Counted from the stretch's first letter, positions 18,386 to 25,883 are shown. The stretch is DNA of 64,000 nucleotides from Rhizobium herbae (GCF_019511375.1 NZ_JAEUAO010000007.1:62001-126000), one strand, 5' to 3'. Notes: generated from the letters alone by a model not told the origin. Program-made: numbers and translations.

Positions 18386-19471
18386 TCAGGCGACGTGCCG
18401 GGTATAGGTTTTCGTAGCACGGCTGCCGATTGCGGCCGAGAAGACGAGAACGCCGCGGTTGCCGCCGACGCGAACGGCGTGAAGCGCAAGCTCGGCCTGG
18501 GTAATCAGGTCGGCGCTGCCGGATGCGATCGGCGTCATCGCGATTCCGGCGGAGAGAGACAGCGTTTTCGAGGTGAACGTCCGGTTCGGCAGCGTGATCT
18601 GCACGGCCTCGACGCAGGCGCGGATGCGCTGCGCGATCGCCTCGGCATTGTCCGTGCTGACGTCATGGAAGATGAAGGCGAATTCGTCCGCGCCGATGCG
18701 GGCGACAAAGTCATTCTTCTTGACCGACTTGCGGAACACCGGCGCCAGTTTCTTCAACGCCTTTTCGGCGATCGCCGCGCCGTGGCTCTCGCACAGGTCG
18801 CGCAAGCCTTCAACTTTCACCAGAGCCAGGGCGGCGGGGCCGGCGGCGCTGCCGTCGTCGTACAAGGCCGCGAGCCTTGCGGAAAAGGCGACCCTGTTGG
18901 CAAGGCCGGTGGTGGCGTCGCGGGTCGAGGTCTTGCGCATTGCTTCGATGTCGCTGGCGATGCCGCCCAGTTCCGCGACCGTTTCATTCATGGAGACGGC
19001 GAAGGCCCGCTCCTCCCTCTCGAAAGCGGCGACGGCATCGCGCATCCGGCCGGCGTCAGCGCTGAAATCCGACATGCCGGCGACCGGGTCGGTTTCCAGG
19101 CGAGCGATGAACTGACGCAGCAGCGCGGCAAAACCTTCCGTTCTGGCGATGTTGTTGTTCAGCCGCTGATTGACGGCCGAAATCGTCCGGGCGGCCTCGG
19201 TGCGGATGACGTCCGTGGCGATCGGGGCAAAGCCGGACAGGTGAAATTTCACGCCGATCTCTTCGATCCGGCTCTGTACCGGGTAGGAGCCAAGCGCTGC
19301 GACATCGCGCGTCAGGGCCGGATTCCGGCCGGACAGGGCTTCGTAAAACAGCTCGTAATTGCGCGGAAAAGCGGCAACGCCGAGTTTGGCCATGGTCTGG
19401 GCGACCCTCAGCAGAATGGCGGCATTCTGCGCCGCATGTCCGTGTCCGTCGTGTTGAAAATCGTCCACCAT
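18386..19471 (-). CDS. degenerate GGDEF-domain protein
   Basis: A 361-residue protein with a helical N-terminal region (~190 residues, no membrane segment) and a C-terminal GGDEF-type domain. Diguanylate cyclases make c-di-GMP, but here the signature is GADEF (260-264), and the metal- and substrate-binding region usually reading DxDxFKxIND is replaced by VKVEGLRDLCE. It is therefore probably catalytically inactive and may act as a GTP- or c-di-GMP-responsive partner. ATG 19471 is preceded by a strong GGAGGGAG site. The gene borders the accessory patch starting near 19.59 kb. Confidence 0.82.
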   Translation of the reverse strand: MVDDFQHDGHGHAAQNAAILLRVAQTMAKLGVAAFPRNYELFYEALSGRNPALTRDVAALGSYPVQSRIEEIGVKFHLSGFAPIATDVIRTEAARTISAVNQRLNNNIARTEGFAALLRQFIARLETDPVAGMSDFSADAGRMRDAVAAFEREERAFAVSMNETVAELGGIASDIEAMRKTSTRDATTGLANRVAFSARLAALYDDGSAAGPAALALVKVEGLRDLCESHGAAIAEKALKKLAPVFRKSVKKNDFVARIGADEFAFIFHDVSTDNAEAIAQRIRACVEAVQITLPNRTFTSKTLSLSAGIAMTPIASGSADLITQAELALHAVRVGGNRGVLVFSAAIGSRATKTYTRHVA

Positions 19472-19590
19472 GGCAGCTCCCTCCAAAAATCCGCGAGAGC
19501 CATCATGGCAATCAGAACCTGGGTAACACATCGACCTTAAAAGACCGTCAAAAAGGGTTCGAGGGTGCGGCGGCTCGCGCTCTGGTTCTG

Positions 19591-19880
19591 TTATTTGCAG
19601 GGCCATTTCGATTGCATGGCCAGTTGCACCAGCATGTCGGCGCTGCGGCCACGTTCTGGCGGAATGGCTGTGACAATGCGCAGACCATCTTCACCTGCTC
19701 TTCGAGCGTGACCGCATCGGGGTCGCAGACATTGGCGCGGATCTTTTCCGTGACGGAGACCTTGCCTTTCGGCCGGTTATTTTCGGCGTCGACGACATCC
19801 GACATCTCGGCATGGTGCAGGTCGCGCGACCAGCGGTCGAGCGCGCCGGCGATATAGCCGAAGGCGACCGGATACTTACT
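19591..19880 (-). pseudogene. frameshifted hypothetical gene remnant
   Basis: Reading on the minus strand, one frame gives SKYPVAFGYIAGALDRWSRD and continues to TLEEQVKMV, then turns into unlikely sequence. The next frame from about 19690 takes over with LRIVTAIPPERGRSADMLV and ends QLAMQSKWPCK-stop at 19593-19591. The two parts together look like one small protein (~95 residues) broken by a single-base frameshift near 19685-19700. No clear start codon was found, although GGAGGGAG lies just upstream. Family not recognised. Confidence 0.45.
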
Positions 19881-19987
19881 TTGCGCAGTCTTCTCCCTCC
19901 GGTGGTGACGCAATCTTGAACCCAAGTAACTGGTCGCGTTTCCACAGTTTTCGCTGTAAACCGATAGGCTCAAGTTAAGGAGAGTCT

Positions 19988-20464
19988 ATGAACCTTGTAG
20001 GTCCCGCGCGCTTCAAAATCAATTATACGCCTAATGAAAAGAAGATTCTGTGTGAGCGCGGGACGAATAAGTTTTCGGGTCTCACATCCAGCAAGCAGCC
20101 CAAGCTTTATATTTTCTCGCGCGACAACAAGCCCATTTATGTCGGGGCTACAGTCCGCCCCATGGGTGAGCGTCTGAGAGTGGGTTGGCAAGCGCAAGGG
20201 GAAGGCGGGTATCATGGGTACGGCTTCCGCCTGGAGGGCGACGCAGTAGACCTTGATGTGTGGGTCGATACAGACCCGGTGCGCGAACGCGCGGAGGGCA
20301 AGCGAAGCGGCAGCGATATTGAAACAATCGAGGCGGAAGTGGTCTATCTACTACGCCATCGCAACGGGCAATGGCCAGCGTTCCAAACAGAAATTCACTT
20401 TTACCAGTCTGACCCTGACCATCACCGCGAAGCTGAAAAGGTGATGGCTCATTACGGATTATGA
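19988..20464 (+). CDS. GIY-YIG-like protein of an accessory patch
   Basis: A 158-residue protein with a GIY-YIG-like nuclease pattern: LYIF (40-43) and IYVG (50-53) in place of GIY and YIG, an Arg in RLRVG (62-66), GYHGYGFRL (74-82), and a conserved acidic helix IETIEAEVVYLL (111-122) that could supply the metal-binding Glu, followed by GQWPAFQTEIHF. GIY-YIG folds occur in homing, repair and restriction nucleases. ATG 19988 follows a strong AAGGAGAG. The gene is more AT-rich than its surroundings and lies next to an integrase relic, which suggests transfer. The fold call is by motif only. Confidence 0.6.
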   Translation: MNLVGPARFKINYTPNEKKILCERGTNKFSGLTSSKQPKLYIFSRDNKPIYVGATVRPMGERLRVGWQAQGEGGYHGYGFRLEGDAVDLDVWVDTDPVRERAEGKRSGSDIETIEAEVVYLLRHRNGQWPAFQTEIHFYQSDPDHHREAEKVMAHYGL

Positions 20465-20568
20465 CTGCGGCTCTTCGATGGCGAGGTTGAGGCCATGGGC
20501 GGCGGCATGTCAGGAAGTTCGAACTGCTGCTCTATGACTTCGCGCAGGTGCTCGTTTAAGGTTTTCAT
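20452..20568 (-). CDS. possible 38-residue protein
   Basis: A short minus-strand frame starting MKTLNEHLREVIEQQFELPD and ending RSHNP-stop. It has an excellent ribosome site (AAAGGAGCGACATC before the ATG at 20568), which is the main reason to list it. The N-terminal half could form an amphipathic helix; the rest is Pro/Ser-rich. It overlaps the 3' end of the convergent GIY-YIG gene by 13 bases. It could be a spurious frame or a small partner gene of the accessory patch. Confidence 0.35.
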   Translation of the reverse strand: MKTLNEHLREVIEQQFELPDMPPPMASTSPSKSRSHNP

Positions 20569-20707
20569 GATGTCGCTCCTTTGTGAGGTGCGATGAGTTG
20601 AGACTGGGAGATGGTCTGTAACTTTGACGAGTATTATCGAGGCGAGACGGTTGCATACATGGCGTTGCCGCCTTAGCACTATTGGATTGGTATCTGAGGA
20701 GCTTGCT

Positions 20708-21547
20708 ATGGCAAAAGCCGCCACCCCCAAGAAACAGTGTTTTGTTGTCGGCCCGATAGGTGACGACGACAGCGACGACCGGATTCATGCGGACTGGCTG
20801 CTTGAGGAAATCATTGAGCCGGTGTTCGCGGAACACTTCCCGTATTTCGAGGTGACTCGTGCTGATAAGATTTCAAACCCCGGACGAATAGATGCCCAGG
20901 TCATAACAGCGTTGCTGGAATCTGAACTCGTCATAGCCGACCTTACCACGCTCAATCCAAATGCGTTCTACGAGATCGGTATCCGGCACATGATACAAAA
21001 GCCGATAATCCACATGCACCTTGAAGGGCAGCGGATACCTTTTGACATCGCCTCTTTCCGCTCCATCAAATTTCAGCGCCGTCGCCCGAAAGACTTAAAG
21101 GTGGCAAGGGACATACTTAAAAGCTTTGCGGACGCTGCACTGGCGGGCGATCACGAGGTAGATAACCCGGTTACATTCTCCCGTGGCAAAGTGAAAATCA
21201 CCGAAGGTGCAGCTTCTACGGAAAGCGTATTCATGGAGGAGTTGTCCTCACTTCATGAGCGTCTTGCCCGCATCGAAACGGATTGGCTTGTGCCTGGGCG
21301 ACGGCGGACAGTCACCGAAAGCTACACAATAAGGGCGAAAAACACCGCGCCGGATCGTGACGTTCAAACGGCTGTGCGTTCGTGGATAAGAAACATCGAA
21401 GGCGCTGAGCTATTCGCCATGTCTCGCACCGAAGCCCGCTTAAGATTACCGGCGACGCCCCAGAATCCCGCGATACTGGCGGCGCTCTTGGAGCATATCG
21501 GGGAGGATTTCGTAATCAGCCCAGATAGCCCAAACATTTTCTCGTAA
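20708..21547 (+). CDS. nucleoside deoxyribosyltransferase/TIR-like predicted effector
   Basis: A 279-residue soluble protein. Residues 8-125 form an alpha/beta domain: strand CFVVGPIGDDDSDDR (11-25), helix, RADKISNPG, then the diagnostic segment LVIADLTTLNPNAFYEIGIR (74-93) followed by KPIIHMH. The D-x-x-x-x-NPN-x-x-YE pattern is the nucleotide-handling motif of deoxyribosyltransferase-like and related TIR/SLOG-type domains, seen in several bacterial immune effectors. A helical segment (about 175-195) links to a C-terminal ~80-residue domain I do not recognise. ATG 20708 follows GAGGAG. It is co-oriented with the GIY-YIG gene and followed by an integrase relic. Function is inferred. Confidence 0.6.
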   Translation: MAKAATPKKQCFVVGPIGDDDSDDRIHADWLLEEIIEPVFAEHFPYFEVTRADKISNPGRIDAQVITALLESELVIADLTTLNPNAFYEIGIRHMIQKPIIHMHLEGQRIPFDIASFRSIKFQRRRPKDLKVARDILKSFADAALAGDHEVDNPVTFSRGKVKITEGAASTESVFMEELSSLHERLARIETDWLVPGRRRTVTESYTIRAKNTAPDRDVQTAVRSWIRNIEGAELFAMSRTEARLRLPATPQNPAILAALLEHIGEDFVISPDSPNIFS

Positions 21548-21589
21548 GGGGCGGGATAAATTTTAGTTGCGGCAATCCACCTGACTCGG

Positions 21590-21780
21590 CATAGGGATAC
21601 CTGCGCCCGCATGGCGTGGGTATGATGGAGATCGCAAACTTCCTCGGGCACCGCAAGCTCGGCTTCGACATGACAATGAGATTTTCCCCCACAACGGAAT
21701 TACCTCAAGCGGTCGGTGGACGTTCTGGATGCGCTGATTTCGTTTTGCGTGTCTGCCTGTGAGGAGCGTGTGGGCGGAGA
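21590..21780 (+). pseudogene. decayed C-terminus of a tyrosine recombinase
   Basis: One frame reads GVGMMEIANFLGHRK from about 21616, the familiar LGH box of phage-type integrases. About 50 bases on, a different frame (from 21701) reads YLKRSVDVLDALISF, which is the usual segment after the catalytic Tyr. The region where RYAH would be expected is disrupted (TMRFSP). Only ~60 codons remain and they are out of frame, so this is a dead scar. It marks the right side of the accessory patch. Confidence 0.6.
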
Positions 21781-21781
21781 T

Positions 21782-22294
21782 TTAGGAAGCCCACTTATTC
21801 CCCTCGGCTCTGAGGAATAAAGCCAAGTCTAAACTTAGGCTCGGCTGCCCGAGTGCGGTCAGCGTCATGTGGCACTGGCCGCGATGATGGGTCTGGTGGT
21901 TGAAGAAATGGGCGAGCACCGGCGCCACGCGCTGGGTCATGGAAACGGGGTTGGTGATCGGCGTAAAGGTAAAATGGCCGCGGAGATCGGCTTCGGTCAG
22001 GCCCTTGATCCAGGCAATGATGCGCTCATCTTCCGCGGCGCGGGCGGACGACAGCGTGACGAGATCATCGAACAGGATGACGTCGAGAGAGGTCGGCGCA
22101 TCGCCCGTGCCGGTGAAGCGTTTCATCCAGATGCGATCCGCGGCCAGGAGGTGGTTGAGTGTCGCATGCAGCGAACCGAAGAAGGAGCCTTTGTTTTCGC
22201 GATAGTCCGCGTCGGAAAGCGCGGCCGCCGCCTGATAGAGCAGCCGGTTTGCCCAGCGATTGTAGTCGGCAAACATGCGGTAATGGTCGAGCAT
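21782..22294 (-). CDS. DinB/YfiT-family putative metal-dependent protein
   Basis: A 170-residue four-helix DinB-type protein starting MLDHYRMFADYNRWANRLL. Putative metal ligands are the His in LNHLLAADRIW (about residue 48) and the two His in HFFNHQTHHRGQ (about 129-136). DinB-like proteins often serve as thiol-dependent transferases or damage-inducible proteins; no substrate can be named here. ATG 22294 is preceded by AAGGAGAAC; an ATG six codons earlier is less likely because it contains that ribosome site. It is convergent with the patch genes. Confidence 0.88.
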   Translation of the reverse strand: MLDHYRMFADYNRWANRLLYQAAAALSDADYRENKGSFFGSLHATLNHLLAADRIWMKRFTGTGDAPTSLDVILFDDLVTLSSARAAEDERIIAWIKGLTEADLRGHFTFTPITNPVSMTQRVAPVLAHFFNHQTHHRGQCHMTLTALGQPSLSLDLALFLRAEGNKWAS

Positions 22295-22496
22295 CGTGTT
22301 CTCCTTCTGCATGTGGCGAGCTTACTCTTGAACGGTATCATGGCGGCTGATGTCTTCCATGAAATTTACTGATTTGGTTGTTTGCCGTTTGCGCTTTCCA
22401 AGAAAGATCCACGGCAGGTTCGATCTTCGTGTCGTTCCGCGCGCTTCGTGACGAGGCCGTGAAACTTCGCCGTTCCCCCTTGTTTTGCGCGGGATT

Positions 22497-22514
22497 GGCG
22501 GTTATTGAACCGCC
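22497..22514 (+). promoter_or_regulatory. small hairpin in the ndk leader
   Basis: Perfect arms GGCGGTT (22497-22503) and AACCGCC (22508-22514) with a 4-nt loop, 30 nt before the ndk ATG. It may affect translation or be incidental. Confidence 0.4.
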
Positions 22515-22544
22515 GACTCACGGAAAACCAAGGGAATTGAGACA

Positions 22545-22967
22545 ATGGCGATTGAACGCACCTTTTCGATGATCAAGCCGGATGCCACCAAGCGCAACCT
22601 GACGGGCGCCATCACCAAGATGTTTGAAGACGCAGGCCTGCGTATCGTCGCCTCCAAGCGCGTGTGGATGAGCAAGCGCGAAGCCGAGGGCTTCTACGCC
22701 GTTCACAAGGAACGCCCCTTCTTCGGCGAACTTGTTGAAACCATGACCTCCGGTCCGACCGTCGTTCAGGTTCTCGAAGGCGAGAACGCCATCCTGAAGA
22801 ACCGCGAAATCATGGGCGCCACCAACCCGGCCAATGCCGACGAAGGCACCATCCGCAAGGTCCACGCCCTGTCGATCGGCGAGAACTCGGTTCACGGTTC
22901 GGACGCTCCGGAAACGGCTGCCCAGGAAATCAAGTACTGGTTCTCCGACACCGAAATCGTCGGCTGA
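22545..22967 (+). CDS. ndk: nucleoside diphosphate kinase
   Basis: A 140-residue enzyme that balances NTP and dNTP pools through a phospho-His intermediate. It starts [18 protein letters not shown], contains [14 protein letters not shown], and has the active-site His117 in NSVHGSD. Length is normal. The leader carries a small hairpin, and a good intrinsic terminator follows at 23018-23045. It stands alone as a monocistronic gene. Confidence 0.97.
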   Translation: MAIERTFSMIKPDATKRNLTGAITKMFEDAGLRIVASKRVWMSKREAEGFYAVHKERPFFGELVETMTSGPTVVQVLEGENAILKNREIMGATNPANADEGTIRKVHALSIGENSVHGSDAPETAAQEIKYWFSDTEIVG

Positions 22968-23017
22968 TTCAATCTCTGAGGGTTCGGCGCAAAGCGCTTG
23001 AAAACACTCCTTTCAAG

Positions 23018-23045
23018 AGCCGGGGCGGAAACGCTCCGGCTTTTC
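23018..23045 (+). terminator. intrinsic terminator after ndk
   Basis: AGCCGGGGCG (23018-23027), loop GAAA, CGCTCCGGCT (23032-23041), followed by TTTCC. One G-T style pair in the stem. It lies 50 nt after the ndk stop. Confidence 0.8.
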
Positions 23046-23064
23046 CTTTCGGCGTGACCGGAGT

Positions 23065-23586
23065 CTACGACGGGCACTTCGCCGTCTCGAAATGTTCGGG
23101 CGTCCTGCCGTCCTCGAAGACTTCAGGGTTCTTGTCATAGGCAGGGCCGACGACCAGCGCCTTGGCGGGCAGGATGTCCTGATCGAGATCGGAGGTCACC
23201 GTGGTCTTCAGCGTTTGCAGGATGGCGCCGTCCGGCTCCTTGACCTCGATGGTGACGGCATAGGGCCGCTGCTTTTTCACGCAGCTCACATCCTGGCTTT
23301 CGAGAACGACCTTGTCGAGCTTGGCAAAGAGCTTGCGGCTGAGGGTCAGCGGCGCGCCACCGGCAGGGTTTTCGAACGTGGCTACAACGGTACTGCCCTC
23401 CGGAACCGGCTGCGTTTTGGTCAGCGTGATCATGTAGGTGGCATAGGCCAGCCGATAGTTGAAGATGAACATCTTGCCGGTGAGTTCGAGCGGGTCCGGC
23501 CCGGTCTCGCGCTGGCAGCTGGCCAGGGCCGTCGCGCCAGCCAGAAGAAGAGCGACAAGCGTCAGGCGTTTCGGGTGGACGGTCAT
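23065..23586 (-). CDS. putative lipoprotein, unknown function
   Basis: A 173-residue protein with a lipoprotein signal: MTVHPKRLTLVALLLAGATA then LASC, so the mature form would start at Cys24. The rest has alternating strands (KMFIFNYRLAYATYMITL, VVATFENPAGG) and two further Cys. It may be anchored in the envelope. Its ATG overlaps the stop of the upstream CGNR regulator gene, so the two are probably co-transcribed. No family was recognised. Confidence 0.75.
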   Translation of the reverse strand: MTVHPKRLTLVALLLAGATALASCQRETGPDPLELTGKMFIFNYRLAYATYMITLTKTQPVPEGSTVVATFENPAGGAPLTLSRKLFAKLDKVVLESQDVSCVKKQRPYAVTIEVKEPDGAILQTLKTTVTSDLDQDILPAKALVVGPAYDKNPEVFEDGRTPEHFETAKCPS

Positions 23587-24143
23587 TGGATCAGTTCCTT
23601 CCTCTGGCGCTGGTAGTGCCGGCTTGCCTTCACCCGGTTGCCGCAGACGGTCATGTCGCACCAGGTGCGGCTGCGGTTACGGCTGCGGTCGAGGAACAGC
23701 CATTGGCAATTGGGGCAGATTTTCAGGCGCTGCGGCTCTGCGAAGGTCGCAAGCATCAGTGCGGAGCGCGCCGTGGCGGCGTCGAGCGGCGTGGGGGCTG
23801 CCTTGAGGGCATGGCGCCGGATGACGGTGGATGCCGCGTCGAGCAGATCGGCCAGGCGCCCGGAGGAGGGATGCCCCAGCACCTCGGCGCGAAAATGCCG
23901 GTCGGTTGCTTCCCTCAGATCGAGAAATGCCTGCAGGTTTTCCGGCGCGACCGGCCGCAGCGGCCCGAACAGGTCCCTGTCGGCGCAGAAACGCGCCGCG
24001 GCCGCGGCAAAGCCGTCGATGGCCGCGGGATCGGCGTAACGGTCGATCCGCCGCTCGGCATCGAAGCGCAGCACGACCGAATTGGCGACATCGAAAGCGA
24101 GTGCGCCGCCGGAAAAACGATGGGGTGTCCAGGTAAAGGTCAC
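23583..24143 (-). CDS. CGNR zinc-finger transcriptional regulator
   Basis: A 186-residue regulator with an N-terminal ABATE (ligand-binding-like) domain (about 10-130) and a C-terminal CGNR zinc finger: CPNCQWLF, then TWCDMTVCGNRVKASRHYQR. Four Cys (C-x2-C and C-x4-C) would bind zinc, and the CGNR helix is thought to bind DNA. It is divergent from a LivH-type permease, and a 12-bp palindrome lies between them (24157-24184), a likely operator. The downstream lipoprotein gene overlaps its stop. Confidence 0.88.
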   Translation of the reverse strand: MTFTWTPHRFSGGALAFDVANSVVLRFDAERRIDRYADPAAIDGFAAAAARFCADRDLFGPLRPVAPENLQAFLDLREATDRHFRAEVLGHPSSGRLADLLDAASTVIRRHALKAAPTPLDAATARSALMLATFAEPQRLKICPNCQWLFLDRSRNRSRTWCDMTVCGNRVKASRHYQRQRKELIQ

Positions 24144-24156
24144 GCACGCAACATCC

Positions 24157-24184
24157 TAACTGGTAAAACGTATTTTACTAGTTA
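24157..24184. promoter_or_regulatory. palindromic operator between CGNR regulator and permease
   Basis: TAACTGGTAAAA (24157-24168), spacer CGTA, TTTTACTAGTTA (24173-24184): 12-bp arms with one mismatch. It touches a TATAAT box (24183-24188) placed to serve the permease, so bound protein would likely block that promoter. Autoregulation by the divergent CGNR protein is the natural reading. Confidence 0.65.
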
Positions 24185-24223
24185 TAATGATTTGCGCCGA
24201 CGTTGTCATCACCCGGATTGTCC

Positions 24224-25120
24224 ATGGCCTATTTTCTGCAGCAGCTTGCCAGTGCCCTGCCGATCGCCGCTCTCTACGCGCTGCTCGCCTTCGGCTATTC
24301 CATCTCCTTCTCGGTCACCAAAAGGGCCGACCTGACCTATGGCGCGCTGTTCGGCTTTGCCGGCCAGATCTTCCTGTTGTTTTCCGATTTCGCCTGGAAC
24401 CGTCTCTGGCTGGTGCTGCCGCTTGCGCTTGCGGTCGGTGCGACATTGGCGCTGCTCTATACGCTGGGCGCCGGCCTCGTCATCGGCCGCTCGGTCATGC
24501 GCCGGCTGGCGAAGACCTCCGCCAACACCGTGGTCGTTGCCTCTCTCGGCGTGGCGATGGTGCTGATGGAACTGTCGCGGATCGCGGCGGAGACGCGCAG
24601 CCTGTGGCTGCCGCCGTTCCTCAACACGCCGCTCACGCTCTGGTCCGATCCGGATTTCCCCGTGACGCTGACGGTAATCCAGCTGCTGAACACCGGGCTG
24701 ATGCTGGCCATGGTGGGGGCAGGAAACCGGTTCCTGACGGGCTCCGCCTGGGGTCGATCCTGGCGGGCGGTGTCGGAGGATGCGGGTGCTGCGGCGCTCT
24801 GCGGCGTCGACGGCAAGCGTGTCTTCGTCGCCGCCTACGGATTGTCGACGCTGCTGGCCGCCATCGCCGGCATTCTCGCCACATCCTATTACGGCAACAT
24901 GGATTTTGGCGCCGGCCTGGTGTTCGGCGTCAAGGTGCTGTTCATCGCCGCGATCGGTGGCCAGACAGCACCTCTGCTGGCTGCGGCGGGGGCAGCAGCG
25001 ATGGGCCTGGGCGAAACGCTGTGGAGCGCCTATGGCCCGATGCTGTGGCGGGATTTTGCGATCTTCTCGTTCCTTGTCCTGCTTCTGGTGCTGACGAGAA
25101 AGGAACAGTTCCAGCCCTAG
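24224..25120 (+). CDS. LivH-type branched-chain amino acid ABC transporter permease
   Basis: A 298-residue inner-membrane protein with about eight hydrophobic helices, beginning MAYFLQQLASALPIAALYAL. The coupling region near the middle reads RSWRAVSEDAGAAALCGVDG, typical of LivH permeases, and the end AIGGQTAPLLAAAGAAAMGLG resembles the conserved GG-x-G-S motif in diverged form. LivM, ATPases and a binding protein would be needed, but none is adjacent. ATG 24224 was chosen; a TTG at 24203 is an alternative. Its promoter lies under the palindrome of the CGNR regulator. Confidence 0.8.
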   Translation: MAYFLQQLASALPIAALYALLAFGYSISFSVTKRADLTYGALFGFAGQIFLLFSDFAWNRLWLVLPLALAVGATLALLYTLGAGLVIGRSVMRRLAKTSANTVVVASLGVAMVLMELSRIAAETRSLWLPPFLNTPLTLWSDPDFPVTLTVIQLLNTGLMLAMVGAGNRFLTGSAWGRSWRAVSEDAGAAALCGVDGKRVFVAAYGLSTLLAAIAGILATSYYGNMDFGAGLVFGVKVLFIAAIGGQTAPLLAAAGAAAMGLGETLWSAYGPMLWRDFAIFSFLVLLLVLTRKEQFQP

Positions 25121-25143
25121 ACCTTTCCTGGCCCGGAAGGGCT

Positions 25144-25617
25144 CTACTCACTTTTCGACCAGCGGTCCCGGGCGCTGTCGTCCGCGTCCTTGGCGCTGAC
25201 CCAGCCGCCGGTGCTGCCATCGGTCGCGTGTTCCTTCTTCCAGAAGGGCGCGGAGGTCTTCAGGAAATCCATGATGAAATTGGCGCCGTCGAAGGCCGCC
25301 TGCCGGTGCGGCGAGGCGGTGACGACCAGCACGATGTTTTCGCCCGGCAGGATTTTTCCATAGCGGTGGATGGCAGTTGCGGCCTGCAGCCCGAAGCGGT
25401 CGATGGCTTGCCCGCAGATGCGGGCGATCTCCGCTTCCGCCATGCCCGGATAATGTTCGAGCTCAAGGGCGCTCAGCGTACCCGCCTCGTCGCGGCAAAG
25501 GCCGCAGAAGGTGACGACGGCGCCGATGTCGTGGCGGCCGGCCGATAGCGCCCGCACCTCGGCGGCAAGGTCGAAATCGTCACGCTGGACGCGAACCGTG
25601 ACAGGCGCCCGGGACAT
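25144..25617 (-). CDS. moaE: molybdopterin synthase catalytic subunit
   Basis: A 157-residue MoaE that, with MoaD, transfers sulfur to cyclic pyranopterin monophosphate to make molybdopterin. Family segments are VTFCGLCRDEAG, LELEHYPGMAE, IHRYGKILPGENIVLVV, HRQAAFDGANFIMDFLK and FWKKE, the latter with the catalytic Lys. It is the last gene of the minus-strand cluster after moaD, from which it is separated by five bases. Confidence 0.95.
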   Translation of the reverse strand: MSRAPVTVRVQRDDFDLAAEVRALSAGRHDIGAVVTFCGLCRDEAGTLSALELEHYPGMAEAEIARICGQAIDRFGLQAATAIHRYGKILPGENIVLVVTASPHRQAAFDGANFIMDFLKTSAPFWKKEHATDGSTGGWVSAKDADDSARDRWSKSE

Positions 25618-25622
25618 CGGCC

Positions 25623-25883
25623 TCAGCCTCCGGTCATGGGCGGAAACAGCGCGATTTCGCGTGCCCCGGCGATCGGCTCATGGTGGTCGACATGTTCCTG
25701 GTTGATGGCGACACGGATGACGTTTTCGTGCTCCAGAGCCGCCACGTATTCCTCGCCCAGCGTCTTGAGATAGCCAAGCAGGTCGCCGGCCGTGACAACG
25801 CTATCGGGCAGTTCCAGCGTTTCCTCGGCCTTACCGATCCGCTCACGCACCCAGGCGAAATAGACGAGGTCAACGCGTGCCAT
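25623..25883 (-). CDS. moaD: molybdopterin synthase sulfur carrier subunit
   Basis: An 86-residue ubiquitin-like protein that carries the thiocarboxylate sulfur. The family start VDLVYFAWVRERIG and the C-terminal FPPMTGG are visible; the terminal Gly-Gly is the site of thiocarboxylation. Its ATG overlaps the stop of pgsA by one base, so expression is probably coupled. Confidence 0.94.
   Translation of the reverse strand: MARVDLVYFAWVRERIGKAEETLELPDSVVTAGDLLGYLKTLGEEYVAALEHENVIRVAINQEHVDHHEPIAGAREIALFPPMTGG

Noticed and set aside
16396-18417. 673-codon plus-strand open frame
   Set aside because: Antisense of the ABC-F gene, rich in Arg/Asp/Gly without recognisable domains.
19548-19973. 141-codon minus-strand frame read as one intact gene
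   Set aside because: Its ends are not protein-like; the plausible coding parts switch frame inside it, so it is listed as a frameshifted remnant.
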